The notes under the pieces: model-generated
Databases searched by the model: none
What the model was told of the DNA's origin: nothing
The model's input: only the letters and a program-made list of their open reading frames with translations
Program-made: the position numbers and the translations under genes
Part shown: one piece after another, positions 15,453-23,308 of the stretch
Layout: each line of letters begins with the position of its first letter
Position numbering within the stretch: the first letter of the stretch is position 1
Assembly (NCBI GenBank): GCA_017640615.1
Contig: JAEPQK010000005.1
Span: 1 to 64,000 of the forward strand
Source: Rhizobiaceae bacterium
Lineage (GTDB): Bacteria; Pseudomonadota; Alphaproteobacteria; Rhizobiales; Rhizobiaceae
Reading direction: 5' to 3'
DNA: 64,000 nt

Positions 15453-15983
15453 CTATGCCCGGGAGCGGCGTCGCCAACGCGCGACGCCCTTCCAGATCAA
15501 CAGAACGAGCAGGAAGCTATAGGCGGCGGTCGATACCGTCGCCTTTGCTATGGTCCAGCGATTGGCGGCTTCGGCAAGCTCGACCGTCAGGCTTTCGGCG
15601 CCGGCATCCAGCATGGCTGCGACCGCCGCGTTTTCCGACCAATCGAATATCGCGGTCAGGATGACGGGTGCTGCGATCACGTATCGCCAGCGCCCGAACT
15701 TCGGCGGCAGCAACGTCGCAATCGCGAAGAATACGGTCGCGGCCATCAGTCCAGGAAAGAACAGGTCGAGCCAATGCTGGGTCGTCCGGTAGAATTCGTT
15801 GCCCTCGGGGCTCAACGCCGCGAGGAACGCTTGCGCTTCCGCGAAGGTATAGCCGCTGAGACGCATGTCGAATGGGGCAAGACCGCCCGCCTCGGAGGAA
15901 ATGTAAGGCAGGCTCCAGGCCACCATGACGGCGTAGTTCGTGAGGGTCACGGCGACGAGCAGCCAGAACAATCCGCGTTTCAT
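15453..15983 (-). CDS. Four-helix integral membrane protein of unknown function
   Basis: 176 residues with four hydrophobic segments at about 5-25, 75-95, 100-122 and 146-168. The loop between segments 1 and 2 contains a periplasmic-looking stretch with EFYRTTQHWLDLFFPG. No family is named with confidence. Its ATG (15981-15983) overlaps the stop of the HyuAB gene by 3-4 bp, so it is probably cotranscribed and coupled to that gene. The stop lies 3 bp from the convergent curlin gene. Confidence 0.75.
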   Translation of the reverse strand: MKRGLFWLLVAVTLTNYAVMVAWSLPYISSEAGGLAPFDMRLSGYTFAEAQAFLAALSPEGNEFYRTTQHWLDLFFPGLMAATVFFAIATLLPPKFGRWRYVIAAPVILTAIFDWSENAAVAAMLDAGAESLTVELAEAANRWTIAKATVSTAAYSFLLVLLIWKGVARWRRRSRA

Positions 15984-18900
15984 GAACTCGATGCTGCTGC
16001 CCGCCGCTTATCGGTCGCCAACTGATCCACGGAGCCAGCCTTGTCCAGCACCACCCCGAAAAGCCGATCCGCTTCTTCCGCCGAATAATAGCCGAGCGCG
16101 ACATCGCGTGCCACGAGCTCGGCGCTTCGCGTCAGCGGGTCGCCATAACCGCCGCCGCCCGGCGTCCCGACCTCGACACGATCTCCAGCCTGCATGGTGA
16201 TGTCCTGCTCTTTCGACAGATGCTCGGGAATGTGAGCTTTGCCGCCGCGCCAGACTTTCACTGTGTTCGCGCCGCCATTGAGCCCGCCAAGCGCGCCCTG
16301 CGGCCCGAACCGGCCGTGATCCATGACGAACGATGCCCGTGCATCGCCGCGCAACAGCTCCACCTCATAGGAAAGCCCGAAACCGCCGCGCTGCTTGCCG
16401 GCCCCGCCGGAGCCTTCGCGCAGTGCATATCGGCGGTAGAGCACCGGGTAGTTCTGCTCCATGATCTCGACCGGCGGCGATTTCGAGATGCCGATGGTTG
16501 AACAGCCATTCGACAGCCCGTCATGGTCGGCGTTGCCGCCATAGCCGCCGCCGGAAATCTGGTAGAGCACGAAGTCGCGCCCGCGCTCAGGATCATGCCC
16601 GCCGAGGCCGAAATTGCCGCTTGAGCCCGCTGGCGCGGCGGTCACCTTGTCCGGCACGGCCTTCACCATGGCTGAGAACACCGCCTCGGCAATGCGCTGC
16701 GACACCTCCGCTGCGCAGCCGGAAACGGGGCGCGGATATTTAGCGTGCAGGAACGTGCCGTCGGGGTCTTTCACGATCAGCGGTTCGAATGCGCCAGCCG
16801 ACAGCGGCACGTCCGGGAATATGTGACGCATCGCCAGATAGACGGAGGACAGCGTGGTCGCCAGCACCGAGTTCATTGGTCCGGCACATGGCGGGCTGGA
16901 ACCGGCGAAATCGAAGGTCAGCGCATCGCCCTTCTTTTCCACCGCGAGTGCGATTCTCAGTGGCTCGTTCACCACACCGTCGGAATCGACGAAGGCCTCA
17001 CCTTCATAAACGCCGTCGGCTATTTCGCTGATGCAGGCGCGCATGCGCGTGGCGGCGCGCTCGCGCAGTTCGGCGATGGCTTCGCTCACAGTATCGTCGC
17101 CATAACGGTCCAGCAGCTCACCGAGCCGCTCGGCGCCGACATGAAGTGCGGCAGCCTGAGCCTTGATATCGCCGATACGCTGGTCGGCCACCCGAATGTT
17201 CGAAGTGATGATCGCGTGGATTTCGGGGTCGAGCTCGCCGCGCTTGAAGAGCTTCACCGGCGGCAGCCGCAATCCTTCCTGCTCGACGGCGGTGGCGGAA
17301 GCCGAAAAGCCGCCCGGAACCGAGCCGCCGATATCGGGCCAATGGCCGGTATTGGAGAGCCAGCACCAGATCTTGCCGCCCCGCCACACCGGCATTGCGA
17401 AGCGCACATCCATGAGATGAGTGCCGCCGAGATAGGGGTCGTTGACGATATAGATGTCGCCGGGCTCCGGCTTCTGGCAACGGCCGTCGACGATCATCTC
17501 GATCAAGGTGCGGGTGGAGTACTGCATGACGCCGACAAAGACCGGCAGCCCGCCGAGTCCCTGAGCGATCAGCGACCCGTCCTCGGCCGAATAGATGCCG
17601 TCGGAGCGGTCATTGGCTTCGGCGATCACCGGCGAGAAGGCAGCGCGCGAGAAGGCAAGGTCCATCTCGTCGCAAACCTGCTGCAGCCCGGCTTCGATGA
17701 CAGAGAGCGTGATGGCGTCGAGGTCACCCTCCCCCTTGTGGGGAGGGTCGACGCGTAGCGTCGGGGTGGGGGTCTTCTGGGTCTGAGCAGATTGGTCTCC
17801 ACCCCCACCCCGCTCCACTTCGTGTCGCGACCCTCCCCACAAGGGGGAGGGTGAAACCTCCACAATCAGATTCCCGTCAGCGTCACTTGTCGCACGGTCG
17901 CCGGGCTCAAGAACCGTAGTTGCATCGCGCTGCTCGAGAATCGCCGGACCATCCACCACCGCATCCAGCGGCAGCATTTCGCGCGCATAAACCGGCGTGT
18001 CGTACCAGGTCCCCGCAAACCACACTTGGCGGCGCTCATTGAGCGCTTCGTCCAGCGTTGCCGCCCGCCCTGCATCATCGATCAGCAGCGCGAGGTCGAT
18101 TGCCTCTCGTTCGCCGATCACCGACGTGTTGAGATTGACGAGGTTGGCGCGGATTTCCGGCAGGGCAACACGGAAACGGGCGAAATAGGCCTCCTCGAAC
18201 AGCGTCTGCAATTGCTCGATCGAAACCTCTGCCGATGGCAGCGGCACATTGATGATATGCGTCTGGCCAACGAACTGCATGTCGGCCGAATGCACGGCTC
18301 GGATGGTTTTCGGCTTCACCGCTTCGCTCTCGATGAGCGCTATGCCTTCCGCCTTTTGCTCGGCCAGCACCGCTTTTATGGTCGCCTGATCGAGTGCGCC
18401 CAACGGCCGGTTAAGCGTGCGCACGAAATCGTGCCGCAGATCGGCGACCACGCAGCCTAGCGCATTCGTGATGCCCGGCCGCGCCGGCACCAGCACCTTC
18501 GGAATGCCGAGTTCGCGGGCAAGCGCCGTTGCATGCAGCGGCCCGGCGCCACCGAATGCGAACAGGGCGAAATCTCGCGGGTCGAGCCCCCGCGCCAGCG
18601 AAACCATGCGCACCGCGCCGGCCATCTTCAGGTTCGCGATCTTGAGTACCGCTCCGGCGGCTTCGGTGCCGCCCATGCCGATATGGCTGCCAATGCTCTC
18701 GGCAAAGACAGCCTCGACGGCATCTTTGGAAACCGGATTATCGACGCTGAGCAGTTTGCGTGGCGAAAGCCGCCCCAGCACCAGATTGGCATCGGTGATG
18801 GTGGGTTCGCGGCCGCCCCTTCCGTAGCAGATCGGGCCCGGCGTGGCGCCGGCGCTTTCGGGCCCGACGCGGATCAGCCCGCCCTCGTCGATGCGTGCGA

Positions 18901-19912
18901 TGGAGCCGCCGCCGGCACCGACGGTGTGCACATCGACCAGCGGCACGTGGATCGGCATCGCATATTCGATTTCCGTCTCGTTGGAGACGGCGGGTTTCGC
19001 GCCCCGGATCAGCGCCACATCGGTGGAGGTGCCGCCCATATCGTAGGTGATGAGGTCGAGCTGCCCGGCGCGCTTGCCCGTGTGGGCCGCGGCCATCACG
19101 CCAGACGCCGGCCCTGACATGACGGTCTTGGCGGCCTCGCGGCTGACGAGCGCGGAGGAAATCATGCCGCCATTGCCGTTCATCATCAGGAAGTCGCGGG
19201 CATAACCTCGGCCGCCAAGCTCGGCGCGCAACCGCTCTACATAGCGTTTCAGGATCGGTTGCACCGCCGCGTTCACCGCTGCCGTTACGCCCCGCTCGAA
19301 CTCGCGCGCTTCCGAAAGCAGCGAATGGCCGGTTGTGACGTGGTCGTTTGGCCAGGTTTCAGCGGCAATCTTGGCTGCGCGCAACTCATGCGCCGGATTG
19401 GCGTAGGCGTGCAGGAAGTGGATCACGAGCGTCTCGCAGCCGGCGTCGAGCAGGTTGCGAACCGCGGCGCGCATCGCGTCTTCATCAAGCGGCGTGAGCA
19501 CGCGGCCACGCGCGTCCATGCGCTCAGGAACCTCGAGCCGTAGATTGCGCGGTATCAGCGGTGTGAAGGTGCCGGTCATGCCATAGGGCTTCGGGCGCGT
19601 GCGCCGGCCAAGTTCGATCACGTCGCGGAAGCCGGCAGTGGTGATCATGCCGGTTTTCGCCAGCCGCCGTTCCAGCACCGCATTGGTTGTGGTTGTCGTG
19701 CCGTGCACGATGAGGTCGATCTCGCCGGCGGGGATGGCGGCATCTTCAAGTGCCGCGATCACGCCATTTGCCTGGTTGTCGATCGTGGTCGGCGTCTTGG
19801 CGATTTTCACGCTGCCTGAGCGGCTGTCGACAAGGATCAGATCGGTGAAAGTGCCGCCGACATCGATGCCGGCAACCACATAATTCTCGATGGGCGCAGT
19901 ATTCTCGTCCAT
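15980..19912 (-). CDS. Fused hydantoinase/oxoprolinase HyuA-HyuB
   Basis: A 1310-residue ATP-dependent lactam or hydantoin hydrolase. The HyuA half starts YVVAGIDVGGTFTDLILVDS (ATPase-type fold), has HGTTTTTNAVLERR and YDMGGTSTDVALI, and ends near residue 685. The HyuB half starts DAITLSVIEAGLQQVCDEMDLAFSR near 733 and includes GDIYIVNDPYLGGTHLMD and GGGGYGDPL. Both halves look complete. Residues 687-729 are a Pro/Gly/Arg-rich linker encoded by a 129-bp repeat. ATG 19912 is preferred over the upstream TTG 19987, which lies next to the operator at 19993. In this setting it may open the six-membered lactam produced by the 6-hydroxynicotinate-reductase homologue; other 5-oxoproline-like or hydantoin substrates are possible. 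Confidence 0.9.
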   Translation of the reverse strand: MDENTAPIENYVVAGIDVGGTFTDLILVDSRSGSVKIAKTPTTIDNQANGVIAALEDAAIPAGEIDLIVHGTTTTTNAVLERRLAKTGMITTAGFRDVIELGRRTRPKPYGMTGTFTPLIPRNLRLEVPERMDARGRVLTPLDEDAMRAAVRNLLDAGCETLVIHFLHAYANPAHELRAAKIAAETWPNDHVTTGHSLLSEAREFERGVTAAVNAAVQPILKRYVERLRAELGGRGYARDFLMMNGNGGMISSALVSREAAKTVMSGPASGVMAAAHTGKRAGQLDLITYDMGGTSTDVALIRGAKPAVSNETEIEYAMPIHVPLVDVHTVGAGGGSIARIDEGGLIRVGPESAGATPGPICYGRGGREPTITDANLVLGRLSPRKLLSVDNPVSKDAVEAVFAESIGSHIGMGGTEAAGAVLKIANLKMAGAVRMVSLARGLDPRDFALFAFGGAGPLHATALARELGIPKVLVPARPGITNALGCVVADLRHDFVRTLNRPLGALDQATIKAVLAEQKAEGIALIESEAVKPKTIRAVHSADMQFVGQTHIINVPLPSAEVSIEQLQTLFEEAYFARFRVALPEIRANLVNLNTSVIGEREAIDLALLIDDAGRAATLDEALNERRQVWFAGTWYDTPVYAREMLPLDAVVDGPAILEQRDATTVLEPGDRATSDADGNLIVEVSPSPLWGGSRHEVERGGGGDQSAQTQKTPTPTLRVDPPHKGEGDLDAITLSVIEAGLQQVCDEMDLAFSRAAFSPVIAEANDRSDGIYSAEDGSLIAQGLGGLPVFVGVMQYSTRTLIEMIVDGRCQKPEPGDIYIVNDPYLGGTHLMDVRFAMPVWRGGKIWCWLSNTGHWPDIGGSVPGGFSASATAVEQEGLRLPPVKLFKRGELDPEIHAIITSNIRVADQRIGDIKAQAAALHVGAERLGELLDRYGDDTVSEAIAELRERAATRMRACISEIADGVYEGEAFVDSDGVVNEPLRIALAVEKKGDALTFDFAGSSPPCAGPMNSVLATTLSSVYLAMRHIFPDVPLSAGAFEPLIVKDPDGTFLHAKYPRPVSGCAAEVSQRIAEAVFSAMVKAVPDKVTAAPAGSSGNFGLGGHDPERGRDFVLYQISGGGYGGNADHDGLSNGCSTIGISKSPPVEIMEQNYPVLYRRYALREGSGGAGKQRGGFGLSYEVELLRGDARASFVMDHGRFGPQGALGGLNGGANTVKVWRGGKAHIPEHLSKEQDITMQAGDRVEVGTPGGGGYGDPLTRSAELVARDVALGYYSAEEADRLFGVVLDKAGSVDQLATDKRRAAASSS
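17725..17853. repeat. 129-bp in-frame mosaic palindromic repeat at the HyuA-HyuB junction
   Basis: Perfect 26-bp inverted repeats form the ends: 17725-17750 (core ACCCTCCCCCTTGTGGGGAG) and 17828-17853. The length of 129 bp equals 43 codons, so the frame is kept. The centre contains GGGGTGGGGGT and ACCCCCACCCC. The same ends occur at 39712-39854 between genes. Each end is itself a hairpin. Confidence 0.9.
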
Positions 19913-19992
19913 GTCCGAAATGCGGAATTTCCGTCCCGATCGGCAGCCGAAATTGGAACGCTGCTCTCCGCGCTCACCTTGACGCAATATTC

Positions 19993-20006
19993 ATTTGTAT
20001 ACTAAT
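19993..20006. promoter_or_regulatory. Operator-like palindrome, copy 2 (ATTTGTATACTAAT)
   Basis: Only one mismatch from the perfect palindrome ATTTGTATACAAAT. It lies 81 bp upstream of the HyuAB ATG and about 100 bp upstream of fpr, which is divergent. On the minus strand a TTGTCA box with a 16-nt spacer to TACAAA could be the hyuAB promoter, overlapped by this site. It matches copies at 6624 and 38304. Confidence 0.6.
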
Positions 20007-20106
20007 AAATTTCACTGACAAGCCGCGCCGCAGCGCAACCGCCAGCCGCGCTTTCGGGTCAGACCATGACCCTTGCTGAAACCTCAAATTTCTCAGGGCC
20101 GATGAC

Positions 20107-20934
20107 ATGAACACGGTTGCAACCGGCAATCTGGAAAACGCCAAGTCGCTCGAATTTCCGATTCCCTCCGGCGTTTTCGCCGAGAAAGTGGTGTCGGTCG
20201 AGCACTATACGGACCGCCTGTTCTCGTTTCGCATCACGCGCCCGCAGAGTTTCCGCTTCCGTTCCGGTGAGTTCGTGATGATCGGCCTGCCGAACGCCGA
20301 GAAGCCGGTCTACCGCGCCTATTCGATCGCCAGCCCGGCCTGGGACGACGAGATCGAATTCTATTCGATCAAGGTGCCGGACGGCCCGCTGACCCAGCAT
20401 CTGCAGAAGATCCAGCCGGGCGACACCATCCTGATGCGCCAGAAGCCGACAGGCACGCTGATCGTGGATGCGCTGACGCCGGCAAAGCGCGTTTACATGT
20501 TCGCCACGGGCACCGGCCTCGCGCCCTTCGCAAGCCTGATCCGTGATCCTGAGACCTATGAGAAGTTCGACGAGATCATTCTCACCAACACCTGCCGCGA
20601 CGTGGCCGACCTGCAATATGGCGACAATCTCGTGCGCGACATCGTCAACGACCCGCTGATCGGCGAATTGACGGAGGGTCGCCTGCGTTATGTCACGGCC
20701 ACGACGCGCGAAGACTTTCCGGTCATGGGGCGCGTCACCACCCGCATCGAGGATGGTTCGCTGTTCGCCGCGCTCGGCGTCGAGCCGCTCAACCGCGAAA
20801 ACGACCGCGCGATGATCTGCGGGTCGATGGACATGCTTAAGGATGTAAAGGCGCTGGTTGAAAAGGCCGGCCTTGAGGAAGGTTCGGTCTCCACGCCCGG
20901 CGATTTCGTGGTCGAACGCGCCTTCGTGGGATAG
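20107..20934 (+). CDS. fpr: Ferredoxin--NADP(+) reductase
   Basis: A 275-residue FAD enzyme moving electrons between NADPH and ferredoxin or flavodoxin. The FAD-binding motif is RAYSIASP (about 74-81); the NADP domain has FATGTGLAPFASLI (about 137-150) and ICGSMDMLKDVKALV near 237-251. The C-terminus ends in FVVERAFVG, typical of the bacterial Fpr subclass. ATG 20107 follows a 190-bp divergent region shared with HyuAB, including the operator at 19993. It is usually a housekeeping or oxidative-stress gene. Here it might also reduce the ferredoxin needed by the 6-hydroxynicotinate-reductase homologue, which is speculative. Confidence 0.95.
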   Translation: MNTVATGNLENAKSLEFPIPSGVFAEKVVSVEHYTDRLFSFRITRPQSFRFRSGEFVMIGLPNAEKPVYRAYSIASPAWDDEIEFYSIKVPDGPLTQHLQKIQPGDTILMRQKPTGTLIVDALTPAKRVYMFATGTGLAPFASLIRDPETYEKFDEIILTNTCRDVADLQYGDNLVRDIVNDPLIGELTEGRLRYVTATTREDFPVMGRVTTRIEDGSLFAALGVEPLNRENDRAMICGSMDMLKDVKALVEKAGLEEGSVSTPGDFVVERAFVG

Positions 20935-20991
20935 TACCCGTTCTGTTTTGTACCGTTGGCGGTCCGGAATTGCTTGCGCTATTATCCAGTG

Positions 20992-21288
20992 ATGCAAAAG
21001 CACGAGCTCATCGAACGACTTCGACAGCTCCGCCCGGACCTCGCGGCCGAAGGCGTTGAGCATCTCTATTTGTATGGCTCACGCGCGCGTCAGGACAATC
21101 GAGCCGACAGCGACGTGGACCTGCTGGTCGACTTTGCGCCAACACTGCAACCATCGATCCTGAACCTGATTGGCGTCGAGCACATTGTCGGCGACGATAT
21201 CGGCCTGGTTGCGCATGCGAGGCCGCGCGACGGGCTGCGCGACGATTTTTCCGCCCGCATCGCTGCCGAGATTATCGAAGTCTTCTGA
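20992..21288 (+). CDS. MNT-type nucleotidyltransferase (antitoxin)
   Basis: A 98-residue minimal nucleotidyltransferase with the motif GSRARQDNRADSDVDLLVDF: Gly29-Ser30 and the metal-binding Asp41 and Asp43. MNT proteins paired with HepT act as antitoxins that AMPylate the toxin. ATG 20992 (MQKHELIERL) is preferred over an upstream in-frame start because the family begins there. It overlaps the following HEPN gene by 1 bp (TGATG). Confidence 0.9.
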   Translation: MQKHELIERLRQLRPDLAAEGVEHLYLYGSRARQDNRADSDVDLLVDFAPTLQPSILNLIGVEHIVGDDIGLVAHARPRDGLRDDFSARIAAEIIEVF

Positions 21289-21641
21289 TGGATTTTCGTT
21301 CGTCCGATCGGCTCGATCATATCCTTGAGTCGATCGAACAGATCGAGACGATGCTGCAGAACAGAACCCTCGAAGACATAAGGTCTGACCGTATCCTGCG
21401 CGCAGCCTATGAGCGGTTCATCGAGATTATCAGCGAGGCTTCGCGGCACGTACCCGATTCGATGAAGGAGGCCAGCCCCGAGATTCCATGGCGAAGGGTC
21501 GCCGATATCGGAAATCATCTCCGCCACGGCTATAGCGGCCTGGACATCGAATATCTCTGGAACCTGTTTGCCGGCGGATCGCTGAAGCAACTGCGCAAGA
21601 CCGTCGAACGCCTTGCGCGGGATGGTCGCAAGAACCCCTAA
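21288..21641 (+). CDS. HepT-like HEPN ribonuclease toxin (DUF86)
   Basis: A 117-residue all-helical HEPN protein. The active-site region reads WRRVADIGNHLRHGY near residues 66-80, giving the R-x(4-6)-H motif of HEPN RNases followed by the HxY that the MNT partner modifies. Start ATG 21288 overlaps the MNT stop, the usual tight coupling of the MNT/HepT type VII toxin-antitoxin system. The 3' end overlaps the convergent Lrp-domain gene by 4 bp. Confidence 0.88.
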   Translation: MDFRSSDRLDHILESIEQIETMLQNRTLEDIRSDRILRAAYERFIEIISEASRHVPDSMKEASPEIPWRRVADIGNHLRHGYSGLDIEYLWNLFAGGSLKQLRKTVERLARDGRKNP

Positions 21642-21877
21642 AACGCCTTGAAGGTCAGTGTCGTCAGCGAACGCACGATGCCAGGCACATTTGCGATGTT
21701 GTCGTTGATGAACTTGCCGATATCCTGGCTTTCCTCATCGACATAGATCTTCATCAAGAGGTCGTAGTCGCCGCTGGTCGAATAGAGCTCAGACACGATC
21801 TCGCGCTCGAAGAGGGTGTCGGCGACTTCGTAAGTCTTGCCTGGCTGGCACTGAAGCTGGACGAAAACGGCTCTCAT
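21638..21877 (-). CDS. Stand-alone Lrp/AsnC ligand-binding (RAM) domain protein
   Basis: 79 residues corresponding to the effector domain of Lrp/AsnC regulators without the helix-turn-helix: MRAVFVQLQCQPGKTYEVAD, then SELYSTSGDYDLLMKI and VPGIVRSLTTLTF. Such proteins form oligomers and may modulate full-length Lrp proteins by hetero-assembly or bind amino acids. ATG 21877 is chosen because MRAVFV is the family start; an upstream in-frame ATG/GTG gives an unlikely extension. Confidence 0.88.
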   Translation of the reverse strand: MRAVFVQLQCQPGKTYEVADTLFEREIVSELYSTSGDYDLLMKIYVDEESQDIGKFINDNIANVPGIVRSLTTLTFKAF

Positions 21878-21942
21878 CGGTCCTCCGGAAACGGTCCGGC
21901 ACATTTGCCCCCGCCAGTGTGACTGTCAACCGCCAGGCTGCC

Positions 21943-22998
21943 TCAGGCGGGGCTTACGAGCCGCTTGGTCTTGGCCTGCTGCGGTGCGCGCCCGACCGAG
22001 CCGCGCACGATCAGATCGACGGGCCACACTTCGCCGACCGGTCCCGTCTCGGTTTGGGCGATGCGGGCGGCGAGCCTCTCCGCAATGCGTTCGCCGGCCG
22101 CGCGGATTGGCGAGCAGGTAGTGGTCAGCGGCGTGGTGAACCCTTCCGGCTTCAGGAAGGGGAAGACGTCGTCATGTGAGATCAACGACAGATCGTCGGG
22201 GATCGACAGGCCGAGGTCGCCGACCGCCCGCATGATGCCCAGCGCCTGCATGAGGCTCGCGCAGATCAGCGCTGTCGGCCGGTCGCTGTCTGCCAGCAGC
22301 TGGCGTGCGGCCCGGTAGCCGTTTTCCTCGGTCATCGTCATGCGACTGACGAAGCGTTCCGGCAGTTTGAGGCCCTGCGCGGTGAGCGCCTTTCGCATGC
22401 CGCGCTCGCGGTGGTCGGCGAATGTCTGCCCCTCATTGCCGTTGAGGAGCGCAATGCGCTCATGGCCCAGCTGCAGCAGCAGCCGTGTGGCGTCGTGGAA
22501 CGCGCCTTCATTGTCGATGTCGAGAAACGGAAAATCGAAATCGAGCCCCTCGGAGCGGCCATGCACGATATAGGGCAGGCCTGACTTCTCCAGAAGCCGG
22601 ATACGCCAGTCCGCCGTGGTCGGTGACGACACATAGACGGCATCGACACGGTGCGCTGCAACAAGCCGCCGGTAAGTGGCTTCTTCGTCTTCGAGATTGG
22701 TCGGGGAGAGCGCCAGATCGAGCTCGTGGGTGCGTGCATAATCGCCGATGCCGGAAAGAAACTCGATGAAGTGCGTATCGATGTGGACGGCGTCGCCGGT
22801 CGGCATCACATAGCCGATCATGCCGGCTTTGCCGGTGGCCAGCCGCCGGGCGCTGGGGCTTGGCCGGTAGCCATAGCGCTTTGCGGCGTCGGAAACGCGC
22901 CGGCGCGTTTCCTCGGCAACTTCGGGATAGCCATTAAGCGCCCGGCTTACGGTTGTCTGCGACAGCGACAGTTTTTGCGAAAGTTGCTTAAGGTTCAC
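21943..22998 (-). CDS. aglR: LacI family repressor of the alpha-glucoside operon
   Basis: A 351-residue LacI/GalR protein. The headpiece has NLKQLSQKLSLSQTTVSRALNGYPEVAEETRRRV (recognition helix at about 14-22), the hinge helix RPSPSARRLATGKAGMIG and a periplasmic-binding-protein-like effector domain. It is divergent from aglEFGAK, as in Sinorhizobium meliloti, and is expected to release its operators when alpha-glucosides are present. The start is GTG 22998. Palindromes at 23020 and 23227 fit its operators; the first is only 22 bp upstream of its own start, suggesting autoregulation. Confidence 0.9.
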   Translation of the reverse strand: MNLKQLSQKLSLSQTTVSRALNGYPEVAEETRRRVSDAAKRYGYRPSPSARRLATGKAGMIGYVMPTGDAVHIDTHFIEFLSGIGDYARTHELDLALSPTNLEDEEATYRRLVAAHRVDAVYVSSPTTADWRIRLLEKSGLPYIVHGRSEGLDFDFPFLDIDNEGAFHDATRLLLQLGHERIALLNGNEGQTFADHRERGMRKALTAQGLKLPERFVSRMTMTEENGYRAARQLLADSDRPTALICASLMQALGIMRAVGDLGLSIPDDLSLISHDDVFPFLKPEGFTTPLTTTCSPIRAAGERIAERLAARIAQTETGPVGEVWPVDLIVRGSVGRAPQQAKTKRLVSPA

Positions 22999-23019
22999 GG
23001 CGCTGCTCCGCGGGCACTC

Positions 23020-23029
23020 AAAGCGCTTT
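23020..23029. promoter_or_regulatory. AglR operator candidate 1 (AAAGCGCTTT)
   Basis: Perfect 10-bp palindrome with the central CG dyad typical of LacI-family operators. It lies 22 bp upstream of aglR and shares its core with the longer palindrome at 23227, about 209 bp away. Confidence 0.65.
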
Positions 23030-23188
23030 CAAATCACGCACGGAATCCGGGCCCGGAATATTGCTAAGGCAGCAACATTCTTACCGTCGGCTTGCTCTCG
23101 AATGAAGCACGAATTGTGCTGCAGCGCGCAAAAACCAACGTTGCAGCGCAGCAATCGGCTGCCATATGCCGTTGCGGAATTCGGCCTC

Positions 23189-23218
23189 TTGACTCTGTGT
23201 ATATTCAATGGCGAGAAT
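23189..23218 (+). promoter_or_regulatory. Possible aglE promoter
   Basis: TTGACT (23189-23194), 18-nt spacer and GAGAAT (23213-23218). The AglR operator at 23227-23240 would lie just downstream of the transcription start, a repressing position. The -10 box is weak (four of six). Confidence 0.4.
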
Positions 23219-23226
23219 GCGGGCAG

Positions 23227-23240
23227 CCAAAGCGCTTTGG
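23227..23240. promoter_or_regulatory. AglR operator candidate 2 (CCAAAGCGCTTTGG)
   Basis: Perfect 14-bp palindrome, 69 bp upstream of aglE, with the same AAAGCGCTTT core as the site at 23020. The rest of the 310-bp aglR-aglE region shows only the promoter-like boxes near 23189. Confidence 0.75.
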
Positions 23241-23308
23241 AAAGCTTTGCGCTGGGAGTGAGATTACGGGCCTCAGCGGCTCGACGGATTTGATCCAGGG
23301 AGGAATCC

